A stretch of 64,000 bases of DNA from Dichloromethanomonas sp964477085 (GTDB lineage Bacteria; Bacillota; Desulfitobacteriia; Desulfitobacteriales; Syntrophobotulaceae), in contig CAYZDF010000004.1 of the NCBI GenBank assembly GCA_964477085.1, positions 18,496 to 82,495 on the forward strand, read 5' to 3'. The notes under the pieces are model-generated. The model did not search any database. It was not told the origin of the DNA and saw nothing but the letters and a program-made list of their open reading frames with translations. Position 1 is the stretch's first letter. Each line of letters starts with the position of its first letter. Shown piece by piece: positions 16,648-25,524 of the stretch. Both the position numbers and the translations under genes were made by a program.

Positions 16648-17349
16648 ATGCAGAATAAAACAGGGTGTATCATCATCCATGGATTTGGCGGGAATATTGA
16701 AGAGGTCATGCCGTTGGCACAGCGGTTAACAGAAGAAGGATATAATGTAGTATGCCCTTCTTTAAAAGGCCATACAGGAAGACGTAAAGATCTTAAGGGA
16801 GTTACATATCTAGACTGGATTGAATCTGGCGAACTGGAATTACGAAAGCTTTTAGAAACTTGTGAAAGAATTTATTTAATTGGTTTTTCCATGGGTGGTC
16901 TTATTGCCCTGCTGCTAGCTGCGAAGTATAAAGTTGCAGGTGTGGTTACCTTAAATTCGCCCATTTATTATTGGGATATAAAAAGGATTATGATTAACCT
17001 ATGGGAAGATCTGAAATACAAAAAGCCCGAAAATATGAAGCACTACCTGCAATCCAGTCGAAAGTTTCCGTTCTCAGCCATGTTATATTTCAGAGTTCTC
17101 TTAAGTAAGAGCAAGGCTATTATGAAAGAGGTTCACTGTCCTGTTTTTATTGCTCAGGCCTTACAAGATGATACGGTCAGAAAAAGCAGTGCAAAATATA
17201 TCTATGAGCACCTGGCTGCCAAACTTAAGACTGTAAAGTATTACGATCATTCAGGACATCTTATACTTTGGAGTGAAGCTGCAGGTACAGTCATCCAAGA
17301 TGTGGTTAAATTCCTTAACCTTAATAAATTATCTGAGGATTATATTTAA
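16648..17349 (+). CDS. alpha/beta hydrolase (carboxylesterase/monoacylglycerol-lipase type)
   Basis: 233 residues. The opening GCIIIHGFGGNIEEVMPLA gives the oxyanion region of an alpha/beta hydrolase. The nucleophile elbow is GFSMGG (serine near residue 82). The acid and base are in QALQDDTV and DHSGHLIL, so the triad is complete. It resembles Est30-type bacterial carboxylesterases in length and motifs; the physiological ester is unknown. The ATG follows AAGAGG. It is convergent with speD, and the two stop codons share bases 17347-17348. Confidence 0.85.
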   Translation: MQNKTGCIIIHGFGGNIEEVMPLAQRLTEEGYNVVCPSLKGHTGRRKDLKGVTYLDWIESGELELRKLLETCERIYLIGFSMGGLIALLLAAKYKVAGVVTLNSPIYYWDIKRIMINLWEDLKYKKPENMKHYLQSSRKFPFSAMLYFRVLLSKSKAIMKEVHCPVFIAQALQDDTVRKSSAKYIYEHLAAKLKTVKYYDHSGHLILWSEAAGTVIQDVVKFLNLNKLSEDYI

Positions 17350-18161
17350 AATACATTTCTGCCGGAGAAGATCTCCAGCATTTCGTGCTTAATCCGCTGT
17401 TTGATTCTTCTGCGTTTACTTGGGGAGAGCTCTTCTTTATCTGTCCCGAATAAGTAGTGATCAAGATCAAATTCTTTTAGGAGCATCTTAGTATGAAAGA
17501 TATTATCCTGATAAACATTAACGTCAATCATCTGATATTTGTTGCGGGTATCTTCAGAAATAAAATTCTGGATAGAATTGATCTTATGATCAATAAAATA
17601 CTTTCTGCCGTTAACGTCGCGGGTAAAGCCACGAACCCTGTAATCAATAATCGCAATGTCCGGTTCAAAGCTGGTAATCAGATAGTTTAGAGCTTTTAAA
17701 GGTGAAATGTGACCGCAGGTAGAAACATCAATATCAGCACGGAAGGTACTGATCCCTTTATCCGGATGGTTCTCGGGATACGTATGAACCGTGATATGGC
17801 TTTTATCAAGATGACCAACGATAGCATCAGAAGTTGGTCCGGGTGATTCGTTTTCCTCGATCTGAATGGGCTCGTGGTTTATCACTTCATTTTCAGCCAC
17901 AAGCATGGTGACACTGGCCCCCTGAGGGTCATAATCCTGATTAGCGACATTGAGGATGTTAGCCTCAATGATTTCCGCTACAGAGGTCAATATCTTTACT
18001 AAACGATCAGCGTTATATTCTTCATCAATATAAGCTATGTATTTTTTATGCTGATCCTGACTTAGTGCATAACAAATGTCGTAGAAATTAAAACTCAATG
18101 TTTTGGTTAAATTATTAAAGCCAAAAAGCTTAAGCTTTTTGTTAATTGGTTTAATCTTCAT
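17346..18161 (-). CDS. speD: S-adenosylmethionine decarboxylase proenzyme (E. coli type)
   Basis: 271 residues when started at ATG 18159-18161, which aligns the beginning (KLKLFGFNNLTKTLSF) with known SpeD. The frame extends to a GTG at 18203, adding 14 residues with two cysteines. The self-cleavage site is in the KSHITVHTYPE motif, where the serine becomes the pyruvoyl cofactor. DIDVSTCGHISPLKALN follows. The enzyme makes decarboxylated SAM, the aminopropyl donor for spermidine. No speE is adjacent. It is the longer proteobacterial/clostridial class and not the short SpeH type. Confidence 0.93.
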   Translation of the reverse strand: MKIKPINKKLKLFGFNNLTKTLSFNFYDICYALSQDQHKKYIAYIDEEYNADRLVKILTSVAEIIEANILNVANQDYDPQGASVTMLVAENEVINHEPIQIEENESPGPTSDAIVGHLDKSHITVHTYPENHPDKGISTFRADIDVSTCGHISPLKALNYLITSFEPDIAIIDYRVRGFTRDVNGRKYFIDHKINSIQNFISEDTRNKYQMIDVNVYQDNIFHTKMLLKEFDLDHYLFGTDKEELSPSKRRRIKQRIKHEMLEIFSGRNVF

Positions 18162-18359
18162 TTCTTCATCACATCCATCACAGTTTATGTTATTTTCTAA
18201 CACAATAGAAAATTTATACTCTAATGTTCTTTAATACAAACTTAGGTGATCGCAATTGTAAAAAGTATTAATAATAATTGAAGAGACCTTATGTTCATTT
18301 GGAGCAGGCCCAAATAATACGCTATAATAATAGTATATTCAGAGTAATGCGAGGAAGGT

Positions 18360-19124
18360 ATGAGAATTGGTTTTTTTGATTCGGGAGTAGGGGGAATCAC
18401 CGTTCTCCACGAAGCCTTAAGGCAGCTCCCTAATGAAAACTACATATACTATGCGGACACTGAGCATGTCCCCTACGGAACTAAAAACAAAGAAGATGTC
18501 AAGCGTTATATTCTCGAGGCCGTGGAGTTAATGTCACAAGTAGGTATCAAAGCACTTGTCGTTGCCTGTAATACAGCTACCAGTATAGCGATTAGTGACC
18601 TGCGTCGAATATACGGCTTTCCCATCTTGGGGATGGAACCAGCTGTTAAACCTGCCTTGGAAAAGAACTGTTCGAAACGAATTATGGTAACGGCTACTCC
18701 ACTAACCTTGAGAGAGGAAAAATATCAAAATCTGGTTTCCAGACTGGGGCAAGCCCATATCGTTGATGGGGTGGCACTTCCAGAATTGGTCGAATATGCA
18801 GAGGAGTATGTTTTTGATGAAGAAACCATCGTAAGGTATCTTCGATCCAAGCTTTCTGCTTATGATTTAAGTCAGTATGGGACGGTCGTTTTAGGATGCA
18901 CACACTTTCCGTTCTATAAAGATTGTATTGCCCAACTATTTGCACAAGGAACGAATATTATTGATGGAAGTGTGGGGACGGTAAAGTATTTAAAGAGTAT
19001 ACTTCAAGAAAAGGGTACGTTATGTCATGAAGGGCAGGGAGATGTTCACTTCTATTCTTCCGGGAAACGAATCCATGAAGATTCAAGGTTCAGACGCTAT
19101 CTGCATTATTTAGCAGAGAAATAA
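18360..19124 (+). CDS. murI: glutamate racemase
   Basis: 254 residues. MurI converts L-glutamate to D-glutamate for peptidoglycan. The N-terminal FFDSGVGGITVL motif binds substrate. The two catalytic cysteines are in VVACNTATS (near residue 70) and VLGCTHFPF (near residue 181). The ATG follows GCGAGGAAGGT. It is a single gene with no cell-wall neighbours. Confidence 0.95.
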   Translation: MRIGFFDSGVGGITVLHEALRQLPNENYIYYADTEHVPYGTKNKEDVKRYILEAVELMSQVGIKALVVACNTATSIAISDLRRIYGFPILGMEPAVKPALEKNCSKRIMVTATPLTLREEKYQNLVSRLGQAHIVDGVALPELVEYAEEYVFDEETIVRYLRSKLSAYDLSQYGTVVLGCTHFPFYKDCIAQLFAQGTNIIDGSVGTVKYLKSILQEKGTLCHEGQGDVHFYSSGKRIHEDSRFRRYLHYLAEK

Positions 19125-19318
19125 TATAAAAAAACAGTATATTCATTCTAACATATTTACCATATTTTCTATAGTATAAACAATTTACTTAAATGAAGCT
19201 TAAACCATGTTCAACCATTGATGAGCATAGAGCGCCCATCTTTGGCCAGGAAGGCTTATCTTTCAGCTTGTACTTTAGATCAAGTTTATCCATGAAGAAC
19301 ACCGTCCGTTAATTATGA

Positions 19319-19348
19319 TGAGGCAGATTGGAAGATCTGCCTCATTTT
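19319..19348. terminator. terminator shared by murI and crcB
   Basis: TGAGGCAGAT (19319-19328) / ATCTGCCTCA (19335-19344) with a 6-nt loop is followed by TTTTAAT on the plus strand. The crcB stop codon lies inside the stem. The ~195 bp between murI and this hairpin contain no gene that I can support. Confidence 0.65.
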
Positions 19349-19728
19349 AATATAGAATTTGTAAGACTTAATCCTAACCAGACGGCCAATAAACCGGTAA
19401 CCAAGCTGCCAACTGCATAGAGGAATGCTATTTTGAATTCTCCATTCTTGATAATGTTAAGGGTTTCGTAACTAAATGTAGAAAAGGTCGTGAATGCACC
19501 CAGAAATCCTACCGATAATAATGAGCGGGTGTTCGGATTGGTGATGACATTTTCTGCCCCAAGTATGTAGACAACCCCAATGAGGAAACAGCCCAGCATA
19601 TTCACCATAAAAGTTCCCCAAGGAAAGATATGGGTATATTTCTGATAGATATAAGTCGAAAGTGTGAAGCGCGAGATTGCTCCCAGCGCACCACCCAATC
19701 CAATCATAAGGTAAAGTACGTAATTCAA
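19342..19728 (-). CDS. crcB: fluoride ion channel CrcB/FluC
   Basis: 128 residues from a TTG at 19726-19728, which follows GGAGGACCTACAG. The frame is open further upstream to 19794 but that extension overlaps the site and would be too long for the family. Four hydrophobic helices and the motifs GLGGALGAISRF, GTFMVNMLGCFLIG and FLGAFTTFSTFS (fluoride path) are diagnostic. The protein exports toxic fluoride as a dual-topology dimer; dimers can be homo- or heteromeric and no second crcB is adjacent. No fluoride riboswitch is visible upstream. Confidence 0.94.
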   Translation of the reverse strand: MNYVLYLMIGLGGALGAISRFTLSTYIYQKYTHIFPWGTFMVNMLGCFLIGVVYILGAENVITNPNTRSLLSVGFLGAFTTFSTFSYETLNIIKNGEFKIAFLYAVGSLVTGLLAVWLGLSLTNSILK

Positions 19729-19765
19729 CTGTAGGTCCTCCGAGAAAAATGATAATATTTTTTTA

Positions 19766-20107
19766 TTATAAGTGAATAACCTTATCAGCTTCATGCATCG
19801 TACTGATGATATCGGGCATGTTGGATATTTTTCCTGCTACAAACTGGTCTTTGATGCTGTAGAAATCAAGACATGTCTGACAAGCCAGAAGCTCTACGCC
19901 CATTTCCTGTTCTAATATTTTTAGAGCATCAATCGCTGAGAAAGCAGGCAAGAGAAGCTTAACCCCGCTCTCCACGAAAATGATGTGTGTTGGTTTGACA
20001 GAGGCTTCCAGGAGTTTGAGGAAGAAGTTATGCATCAGTTTATGACCTAATTCGGACTGATCATTGCCCATCCGGTCAGAAGAAATGTAGTAGACCAATG
20101 ACATCAT
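19766..20107 (-). CDS. DsrE/YedF-like sulfurtransferase-type protein
   Basis: 113 residues from ATG 20105-20107, 6 nt after AAAGGA; the frame continues upstream without a site. The fold signature is that of DsrE/DsrF/YedF proteins: an initial YYISSDRMG stretch, IIFVESGVKLLL, then GVELLACQTCLDFY, with a conserved cysteine pair CQTC. The second domain of YedF (selenium-metabolism-associated) matches this region best. The cysteines suggest persulfide handling, but the partner is unknown. It precedes crcB on the same strand with a 37-bp gap. Confidence 0.7.
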   Translation of the reverse strand: MMSLVYYISSDRMGNDQSELGHKLMHNFFLKLLEASVKPTHIIFVESGVKLLLPAFSAIDALKILEQEMGVELLACQTCLDFYSIKDQFVAGKISNMPDIISTMHEADKVIHL

Positions 20108-20289
20108 GATGTATCCTTTCACAAATTGTTCTATTACCAACTATATAATTACTTCGGGTAAATATCAACCTCTTTACCTTTTTGGGATATTCTTTATTGT
20201 ATTTTTTGTTTGGGCAAACATCTTGGTTGAATTATTCATAAACTAATTCGAGGTAAATATTTCCAAAAAAAGGAAAGGAGGAACTTTTA

Positions 20290-20508
20290 ATGTCTCTTCT
20301 CGGAGGAACCGGCGGATACTACGGTGGTGCTGGCACTGTTTACGGTGGCTACGGAGGTGGTTGCGGAGGCTTTGGCTGGGGTTGGGGCTGGTGGTGGCTT
20401 GTCATCATCTTTATCATCTTCATCTTATTTATCCCGTTCTGGTGGGGCGGCTGGGGCTGGGGTGGTTACGGTCCAGGGGTAGGTTATGGCTCAGGTTGGG
20501 GCTTTTAA
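20290..20508 (+). CDS. glycine/tryptophan-rich single-helix membrane protein
   Basis: 72 residues. A Gly/Tyr-rich N-terminus (GGTGGYYGGAGTVYGGYGG) leads to a Trp cluster. One membrane helix follows (about residues 37-52, LVIIFIIFILFIPF), then a Gly/Trp/Tyr-rich end. The ATG follows AAAGGAGGAAC. The layout is like YjcZ/YqcG-type small spore-associated proteins, only longer. No function can be assigned. Confidence 0.7.
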   Translation: MSLLGGTGGYYGGAGTVYGGYGGGCGGFGWGWGWWWLVIIFIIFILFIPFWWGGWGWGGYGPGVGYGSGWGF

Positions 20509-20560
20509 CAACTAACTTAACCATTCACCGAATTGTTATCATAAATCATGATAATGACAG

Positions 20561-20600
20561 ACAAAAAAGCACCCGACTCCTATACTAAGAGTCGGGTGCT
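20561..20600 (-). terminator. intrinsic terminator of the 42-residue gene
   Basis: AGCACCCGACTC (20568-20579) / GAGTCGGGTGCT (20589-20600). On the minus strand it is followed by TTTTTTGT. It may also stop the convergent Gly/Trp-rich gene. Confidence 0.8.
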
Positions 20601-20634
20601 CAGTGTTTAGTTTTGAAACATTTTAATATTCAAC

Positions 20635-20763
20635 TTACTTGGCACAATATTTCCCTAGAGCAAGCTTAGTCGCTCTTGCTTTATGAATAAGGCATTTCAA
20701 GGTTGCTTCTGCTCTTTTATTCTCGTTATCGAGTTCCTGAGTGGTTACAGTTTGTTTTACCAT
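20635..20763 (-). CDS. 42-residue basic small protein
   Basis: ATG at 20761-20763 follows AGAGGAGTGATTAAG. The frame codes for 42 residues (MVKQTVTTQELDNENKRAEA, then a helix with LKCLIHKARATKLALGKYC). It is helical, basic at the C-terminus and has two cysteines. A strong minus-strand terminator lies 35 bp beyond the stop, so the transcript unit is complete. I do not recognise the family. Confidence 0.55.
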   Translation of the reverse strand: MVKQTVTTQELDNENKRAEATLKCLIHKARATKLALGKYCAK

Positions 20764-20966
20764 CTTAATCACTCCTCTTATTATTAACTAGCTCTATTAT
20801 ATTAAAGATTTTAAGAAAAGTGCCTAAAATAGTTAAATCTTAAACTTAAATTAACATTAAATATTTAAATTATATTTAGATACTTATATGTTTAAAATAT
20901 TTAGAATATTGTGTTTTGTTAGTTTACGAAAAATTTACTGGTATTTAACATTTTGCTAATTTATAT

Positions 20967-20997
20967 ATAAAAAAAGCTGCCCCAATTGTACAGCTTT
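20967..20997 (-). terminator. intrinsic terminator of the universal stress gene
   Basis: AAAGCTG (20973-20979) / CAGCTTT (20991-20997). On the minus strand it is followed by a TTTTTTTATAT run. Confidence 0.7.
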
Positions 20998-21078
20998 GAA
21001 TCAAACAATAGAAATTTTATTTTTAAGGAAAATAATTGGGAATAAAATCATTTCTGAAGATCAATTGACTGAAAAAAG

Positions 21079-21534
21079 TTATATCTCTTGTTCCGAACCG
21101 TCTGGATCTTTCACTACCATAACAGGGCAGGTAGTTTTAGCAAGAACCCTTTGGGATACACTTCCTAAAAAGGCTCCGGAGAAAGGACCATGTCCATGGC
21201 TGCCCATAATGACAAGGTCTACTTCTTCCTCGTTAGCTATACGGATAATGCTCTGAGCAGGTGATCCGGAAACGATTTTCTTGGTTACCTTGATATTGTT
21301 CGTTTCAAGAGACTTCATCGTCTCTTCGATGATTTCCGTTCCCAGTTGCTCAAGTTCTTCTTGACTTATCGTTACCCCGTAAGCTAAATTATTTCCCCAA
21401 TAGGCTTGGGGAGTAAACGTCACATGCAACAGGATAATTTCGGCGTTTGTAAGTCTGGCTATGTTATTAGCATTAAAAAAAGCAAGTTTTGAGGACTCCG
21501 AGCCATCGGTGGGGACAAGGATACGGTTATACAT
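21079..21534 (-). CDS. universal stress protein, UspA family
   Basis: 151 residues, one Usp domain. It begins YNRILVPTDGSESSKLA and ends with the ATP-binding loop GSHGHGPFSGAFLGSVSQRV and CPVMVV. This loop fits the G-2X-G-9X-G(S/T) pattern of ATP-binding Usp proteins. The ATG follows a GGGAGTGAG ribosome binding site. The role is a general one in stress survival; nothing nearby narrows it. Confidence 0.92.
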   Translation of the reverse strand: MYNRILVPTDGSESSKLAFFNANNIARLTNAEIILLHVTFTPQAYWGNNLAYGVTISQEELEQLGTEIIEETMKSLETNNIKVTKKIVSGSPAQSIIRIANEEEVDLVIMGSHGHGPFSGAFLGSVSQRVLAKTTCPVMVVKDPDGSEQEI

Positions 21535-21600
21535 AGTATCTCACTCCCTTATAGACTATAACTTTATTTCCATGATATTACATTATAGAAGTTCTGTCTA

Positions 21601-22317
21601 TCAATCTATGCCATACTGTCCTTGGCTTTCCGGAGTGTCCTGTTTTTTGGAGATATAAAGATTCCCCGTAGAATCCATTCCGGCGTAGAATACATCTTTA
21701 ACGTCATCAACACCATAATTTCTCAACTGGTTCACAAAATCAGATCTGTTTATATTGGAGCTTAATAGATTCTCTTCCAAAATACTGCCATCCATGATCA
21801 GATCTTTAGTCAGCCCTTTATAACTGGCATAAAGATTAAGATCGGACACTGTGGCGGGCTGTTTCTCTGCTTTAGCTAGAACAGATAATTTCCCGTTAGT
21901 CTCCATGAGAGCATATCCGACATCACTGATATTAAAGAAGTTCTTCTGTCTTAACATCATCATCAGATCACTGATGCTTAAACGAATTTTTTGCATATTT
22001 TGATTAACAATCTGCCCTTTATCGATCAGCACAACGGGTTCTGAATTGAATAGCTTGCGCATGGAAACGCTTTTAATATAACCTATTCCCATTAGAATCG
22101 TGAGGGAGGCTAGCGTTACCAGCATGGTTGTACCTGCAAAGAGGCCATTGGGAGCAAGTACTGTGTTTGCAGTAACTGAACCAATCGTAACACCAATCAC
22201 AAAGTCAAAAAATGTCATCTGCGATATCACTTTTCTGCCCATTAGTCTGGATATAAATAAAGCTAAAAAATAAGCGAAAATGGATAATAATATAGTCCGT
22301 ACCACCAGGTTTTCCAT
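21601..22317 (-). CDS. DUF421 (YetF/YkjA-like) membrane protein
   Basis: 238 residues from ATG 22315-22317, 7 nt after GAAAGGAT; an ATG three codons upstream abuts the site. Three N-terminal membrane helices (within residues 5-80) contain SRLMGRKVISQMTFFDFVIGVTIGS (given as SRLMGRK and FFDFVIGVTIGS). A cytoplasmic DUF421 domain follows, with PVVLIDKGQI and LRQKNFFNISDVGYALME. DUF421 proteins are widespread in spore-formers; some affect germination. The function here is unknown. Confidence 0.88.
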   Translation of the reverse strand: MENLVVRTILLSIFAYFLALFISRLMGRKVISQMTFFDFVIGVTIGSVTANTVLAPNGLFAGTTMLVTLASLTILMGIGYIKSVSMRKLFNSEPVVLIDKGQIVNQNMQKIRLSISDLMMMLRQKNFFNISDVGYALMETNGKLSVLAKAEKQPATVSDLNLYASYKGLTKDLIMDGSILEENLLSSNINRSDFVNQLRNYGVDDVKDVFYAGMDSTGNLYISKKQDTPESQGQYGID

Positions 22318-22518
22318 AGCTTTCATCCTTTCAAAATTTTTTATAAATCATTTCATTCATTAGGTTGTTGCTTTTCTCTTGCTATTTTGATTATCATGGC
22401 GATCAGAATTATTATTATCCGTCCATTGATAAGTAATCCCCAAAAAGAAAAAAATCGAGAATTTTAACGTCTGCAAGTTGTAAATAAAAATATGTTACTA
22501 TTTTATTAAAAAAACAGA

Positions 22519-22546
22519 TTGACTTATTTAACAAATAGAGTATATT
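22519..22546 (+). promoter_or_regulatory. feo operon promoter
   Basis: TTGACT at 22519-22524 and TATATT at 22541-22546 with a 16-bp spacer, just upstream of the Fur box and feoA. Confidence 0.55.
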
Positions 22547-22554
22547 TAATATAT

Positions 22555-22573
22555 GGTTATGATAATCATTCTC
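22555..22573 (+). promoter_or_regulatory. Fur box of the feo operon
   Basis: The 19 bases GGTTATGATAATCATTCTC match the classical Fur consensus at 16 of 19 positions by my count. They overlap the predicted transcription start downstream of the -10 element. This predicts repression of feoAB by Fe(II)-Fur. Confidence 0.7.
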
Positions 22574-22591
22574 AGTTCTGGAGGCTTTTGC

Positions 22592-22831
22592 ATGATGACA
22601 AAAATACTTAGTATGGATCAGATCCCCATCCATTCAAATGGACGTATCATAAACATAAATATGGACAACACTCTTCGCAAAAAGCTTACGGATATGGGCT
22701 TGGTTCGAGGTACAGAATTTAAAGTTGATGGTCAGGCCCCTCTGGGTGATCCTATAAAAATTAACCTCAGAGGATATAACCTTACAATCCGAAGAAGTGA
22801 TGCTAAAAATATTATGGTAGAGAAATTATAA
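22592..22831 (+). CDS. feoA: ferrous iron transport protein A
   Basis: 79 residues from ATG 22592, 7 nt after GGAGG (the frame continues upstream into the Fur box and is not used there). It is an SH3-like FeoA domain with LRKKLTDMGLVRGTEFKV and the closing NLTIRRSDAKNIMVEKL, given as two motifs. FeoA is a small cytoplasmic partner needed for FeoB activity. It is followed by a stem-loop and then feoB, 204 bp away. Confidence 0.92.
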   Translation: MMTKILSMDQIPIHSNGRIININMDNTLRKKLTDMGLVRGTEFKVDGQAPLGDPIKINLRGYNLTIRRSDAKNIMVEKL

Positions 22832-22860
22832 TCAGGGAAGAACCCTGATTATAACTTTTT
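22829..22860 (+). terminator. terminator/attenuator between feoA and feoB
   Basis: TAATCAGGG (22829-22837) / CCCTGATTA (22843-22851) with a 5-nt loop is followed by TAACTTTTT. It overlaps the feoA stop codon. It may reduce read-through into feoB. The remaining gap contains a Fur-like GATAATAGATAATGGCTATC at 22864-22883. Confidence 0.6.
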
Positions 22861-23035
22861 GAGGATAATAGATAATGGCTATCAGTATTTTGACTCTCAT
22901 TTGCAATATAAGATGACTGTACATGTATGTAAGCCATAAAGTGTTATTGGGGAGAATCAACAACCAGGATTTTCAAAAATGTAGTAGTCATTGAAGTAGT
23001 GCTTATAGAATTTCCTAAGAAAGGGCTGGAGAAGG

Positions 23036-25066
23036 ATGAGCAAAGAATTTACAGTTGCCCTTGTCGGTAATCCCAATTGTGGTAAGACAAGTCTATTCAA
23101 TGTCTTAACAGGATCCAGGCAGCACGTCGGTAATTGGCCGGGAGTTACGGTCGAAAGAAAAGAAGGCTTTATTAAACTTGAAGATAACAACATCAAGGTT
23201 ATTGACCTGCCTGGTACGTATAGTTTTTCTGCATCATCTGAGGATGAAATCATTGCCGTAAATTACATCCTACAGGATAAACCGGATGTAGTTGTTAATG
23301 TTATCGATTCAGGAAATATCGAACGTAATCTGTATCTTACCTTACAGCTGCTGGAGATGAATACCAGAGTTGTGATTACATTAAATATGACAGATGAAGC
23401 CGAGAAGAAACAAATCTATATTGATAAAAAGAAGCTCTCAGAAATTCTCTCCGTACCCGTTGTGTCCACAGTGGCTACCAAAAAGAGTGGGGTACAGGAT
23501 ATTCTGACTACTGCTCTTCAGAACCAAGAAGCTAGGGTTCCGCTTAAACTGGATTACGGGGATACTGTCAATGTTATTCTTGATCAGATCGTACAGGCTT
23601 TAGTCGAGGCCAAAGCGTGTGAGGAAGAATCTTCTCGTCTCCTAGCTGTTAAACTACTGGAAGATGATCAATATGCTAAGGATCTTGTTCAATTGGATCA
23701 TCACGCTGCTCTAAAAGATTTAGTCTTTTCAGCCAGAGAAAAAATCCGAGACGAGTTTGGCTTTGATGCTGAGATATTTCTGGCGGATAAACGATATCTT
23801 TTTATTAGGAAACTAATGGAACAATGCGTTCGGAAAGAGTCTGCATCATCAGAGGATTTTACCGAAAAAATTGATGCTATTGTCACCAACAAATGGTTGG
23901 GGATACCTTTGTTTTTCTTCATCATGTTTCTGCTCTATCAGCTTACCATGGGGTTTGGCAATGATTTTCTCGGAAGTTATGTGGAAGCAGCTTTTGCTGT
24001 CTTAGGGGAATATGTTTCTGGTCTGATGGCTAATTCTCCTGAACTATTAAGATCTTTTGTGATTGACGCCATTATCGGAGGTGTAGGTTCAGTTCTTGTC
24101 TTTGTTCCCTTGATGCTTACCATGTATTTTCTTATTTCTTTCCTGGAAGACAGCGGGTATATGGCCAGAGCTGCCTATGTTATGGATCGTTTGATGAATG
24201 CTGTGGGTCTCCATGGAAAAACCGCTGTAGCCATGATTGTAGGCAGTGGATGTAATGTGGCAGGGATCATGTCAACAAGAACCCTGGATACGAAAAAAGA
24301 TAGGATGATCGGCATCCTGATCAGTCCTTTTGTATCATGCAGTGCCAGACTTCCTGTTTATGCTCTTTTTGCAGGTGCTTTCTTTGGGGATAAGAAGATT
24401 GGTGTTTTTCCAGCATCTGGGATCGTATTCTTTTCCTTATATCTCCTGGGAATATTAGTTGCCATTTTAGCAGGGAAAGTCTTAAGTAAAACCGTTTTTA
24501 AACAGGAAAAATCTTATTTTATTATGGAATTGCCGCCTTATCGGATCCCGACTTTAAAAGGTCTTTTCATCCATATGTGGGAAAAAACAGAGTCCTTTGT
24601 TAAAAAGGCAGGAACGATCGTTTTTGGTATCGTCGTTATGATCTGGCTTTTATCTGTTTTCCCCATAGGGGTGGAGCCTGGCAGTGCTTTCAGTATTCTC
24701 GGAAGACTCGGATCATTGATTGCTCCTGTCTTCTTACCGGCTGGATTTGGAACCTGGGAATCAGCTGTGGCACTAATTGTCGGGGTCGGAGCGAAGGAAG
24801 CTATCGTAGCAACTTTTGGTATGGTTTATGGAACGGGTGAAGAGATGCTTACGACCGTTCTCAGTCAATACTTCACACCGCTTTCTGCATATGCCTTTAT
24901 GGTCATGACTCTGCTTTATTCGCCCTGTGCAGCCACATTTGGAATTATCAAGAAGGAGACCAATTCTTTAAAATGGGCATTATTTTCAGTTGGCTATTCT
25001 TTGATGATTGGTTGGGGTGCAGCAGTTTTAATCTTCCAGGTCGGTAGATTATTTGGTTTGCAATAA
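23036..25066 (+). CDS. feoB: ferrous iron transporter B
   Basis: 676 residues. The N-terminal G domain has GNPNCGKTSLFN (G1), DLPGTYSF (G3) and NMTDEAE (G4). It is followed by a helical GDI-like spacer (to about residue 280) and a membrane domain with two gates. The core motifs GSGCNVAGIMSTRTL and SCSARLPVYALFAGAFF carry the conserved cysteines. FeoB takes up Fe(II) through the cytoplasmic membrane. The ATG follows GGAGAAGG. It forms an operon with feoA and a FeoC-like gene. Confidence 0.97.
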   Translation: MSKEFTVALVGNPNCGKTSLFNVLTGSRQHVGNWPGVTVERKEGFIKLEDNNIKVIDLPGTYSFSASSEDEIIAVNYILQDKPDVVVNVIDSGNIERNLYLTLQLLEMNTRVVITLNMTDEAEKKQIYIDKKKLSEILSVPVVSTVATKKSGVQDILTTALQNQEARVPLKLDYGDTVNVILDQIVQALVEAKACEEESSRLLAVKLLEDDQYAKDLVQLDHHAALKDLVFSAREKIRDEFGFDAEIFLADKRYLFIRKLMEQCVRKESASSEDFTEKIDAIVTNKWLGIPLFFFIMFLLYQLTMGFGNDFLGSYVEAAFAVLGEYVSGLMANSPELLRSFVIDAIIGGVGSVLVFVPLMLTMYFLISFLEDSGYMARAAYVMDRLMNAVGLHGKTAVAMIVGSGCNVAGIMSTRTLDTKKDRMIGILISPFVSCSARLPVYALFAGAFFGDKKIGVFPASGIVFFSLYLLGILVAILAGKVLSKTVFKQEKSYFIMELPPYRIPTLKGLFIHMWEKTESFVKKAGTIVFGIVVMIWLLSVFPIGVEPGSAFSILGRLGSLIAPVFLPAGFGTWESAVALIVGVGAKEAIVATFGMVYGTGEEMLTTVLSQYFTPLSAYAFMVMTLLYSPCAATFGIIKKETNSLKWALFSVGYSLMIGWGAAVLIFQVGRLFGLQ

Positions 25067-25095
25067 AAGATTATCGGTATAAAGGAGTAGTCAGT

Positions 25096-25392
25096 ATGTT
25101 AATTGATATATTAAGAGAAATCGGCAGTGCCAATACTCATTCCTACTCATCCCTGGCTAAAGCACTGAATCTTGACTTAGAAATGGTTAAACAGATGTTT
25201 TATAATTTACAGAATTTGGGGTATATTATTTCCGATGACCCTGCATGTGGTGATGATCGCTGTGATGAATGCGGGGTATGCTGTACCAAAAAAAGAGACA
25301 AGGGAAATAAAGAAGCAAATCAAGCTAAGAATGCAACTCGATGGAGACTCACCGAAAAAGGCAAGAAAGCAATTATAGGTGATAATTCATAA
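25096..25392 (+). CDS. FeoC-like winged-helix protein with a cysteine cluster
   Basis: 98 residues, 29 bp after feoB. The N-terminal ~55 residues form a winged-helix (YSSLAKALNLDLEMVKQMFYNL then LGYI). A cysteine group follows, CGDDRCDECGVCC, as in the iron-sulfur-cluster-binding FeoC type. A charged tail ends WRLTEKGKKAI. FeoC regulates FeoB amount or activity; here the cluster could sense iron or oxygen. The ATG follows AAAGGAG. Confidence 0.82.
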   Translation: MLIDILREIGSANTHSYSSLAKALNLDLEMVKQMFYNLQNLGYIISDDPACGDDRCDECGVCCTKKRDKGNKEANQAKNATRWRLTEKGKKAIIGDNS

Positions 25393-25524
25393 TCCTTTTA
25401 AGAATAAAATCCTAACTGAACGATTATCACAACATTAACGTCAAATATTGGACGCAACTGGAATAATACACAAAAACGGGGTAACCCTATAAATGTATAA
25501 ATACTTACATAACCAGGGTGAATC

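Noticed and set aside
19189..19293. 34-residue frame on the minus strand between crcB and murI
   Set aside because: It has no clear ribosome binding site or family, and the region is probably a remnant or untranslated.
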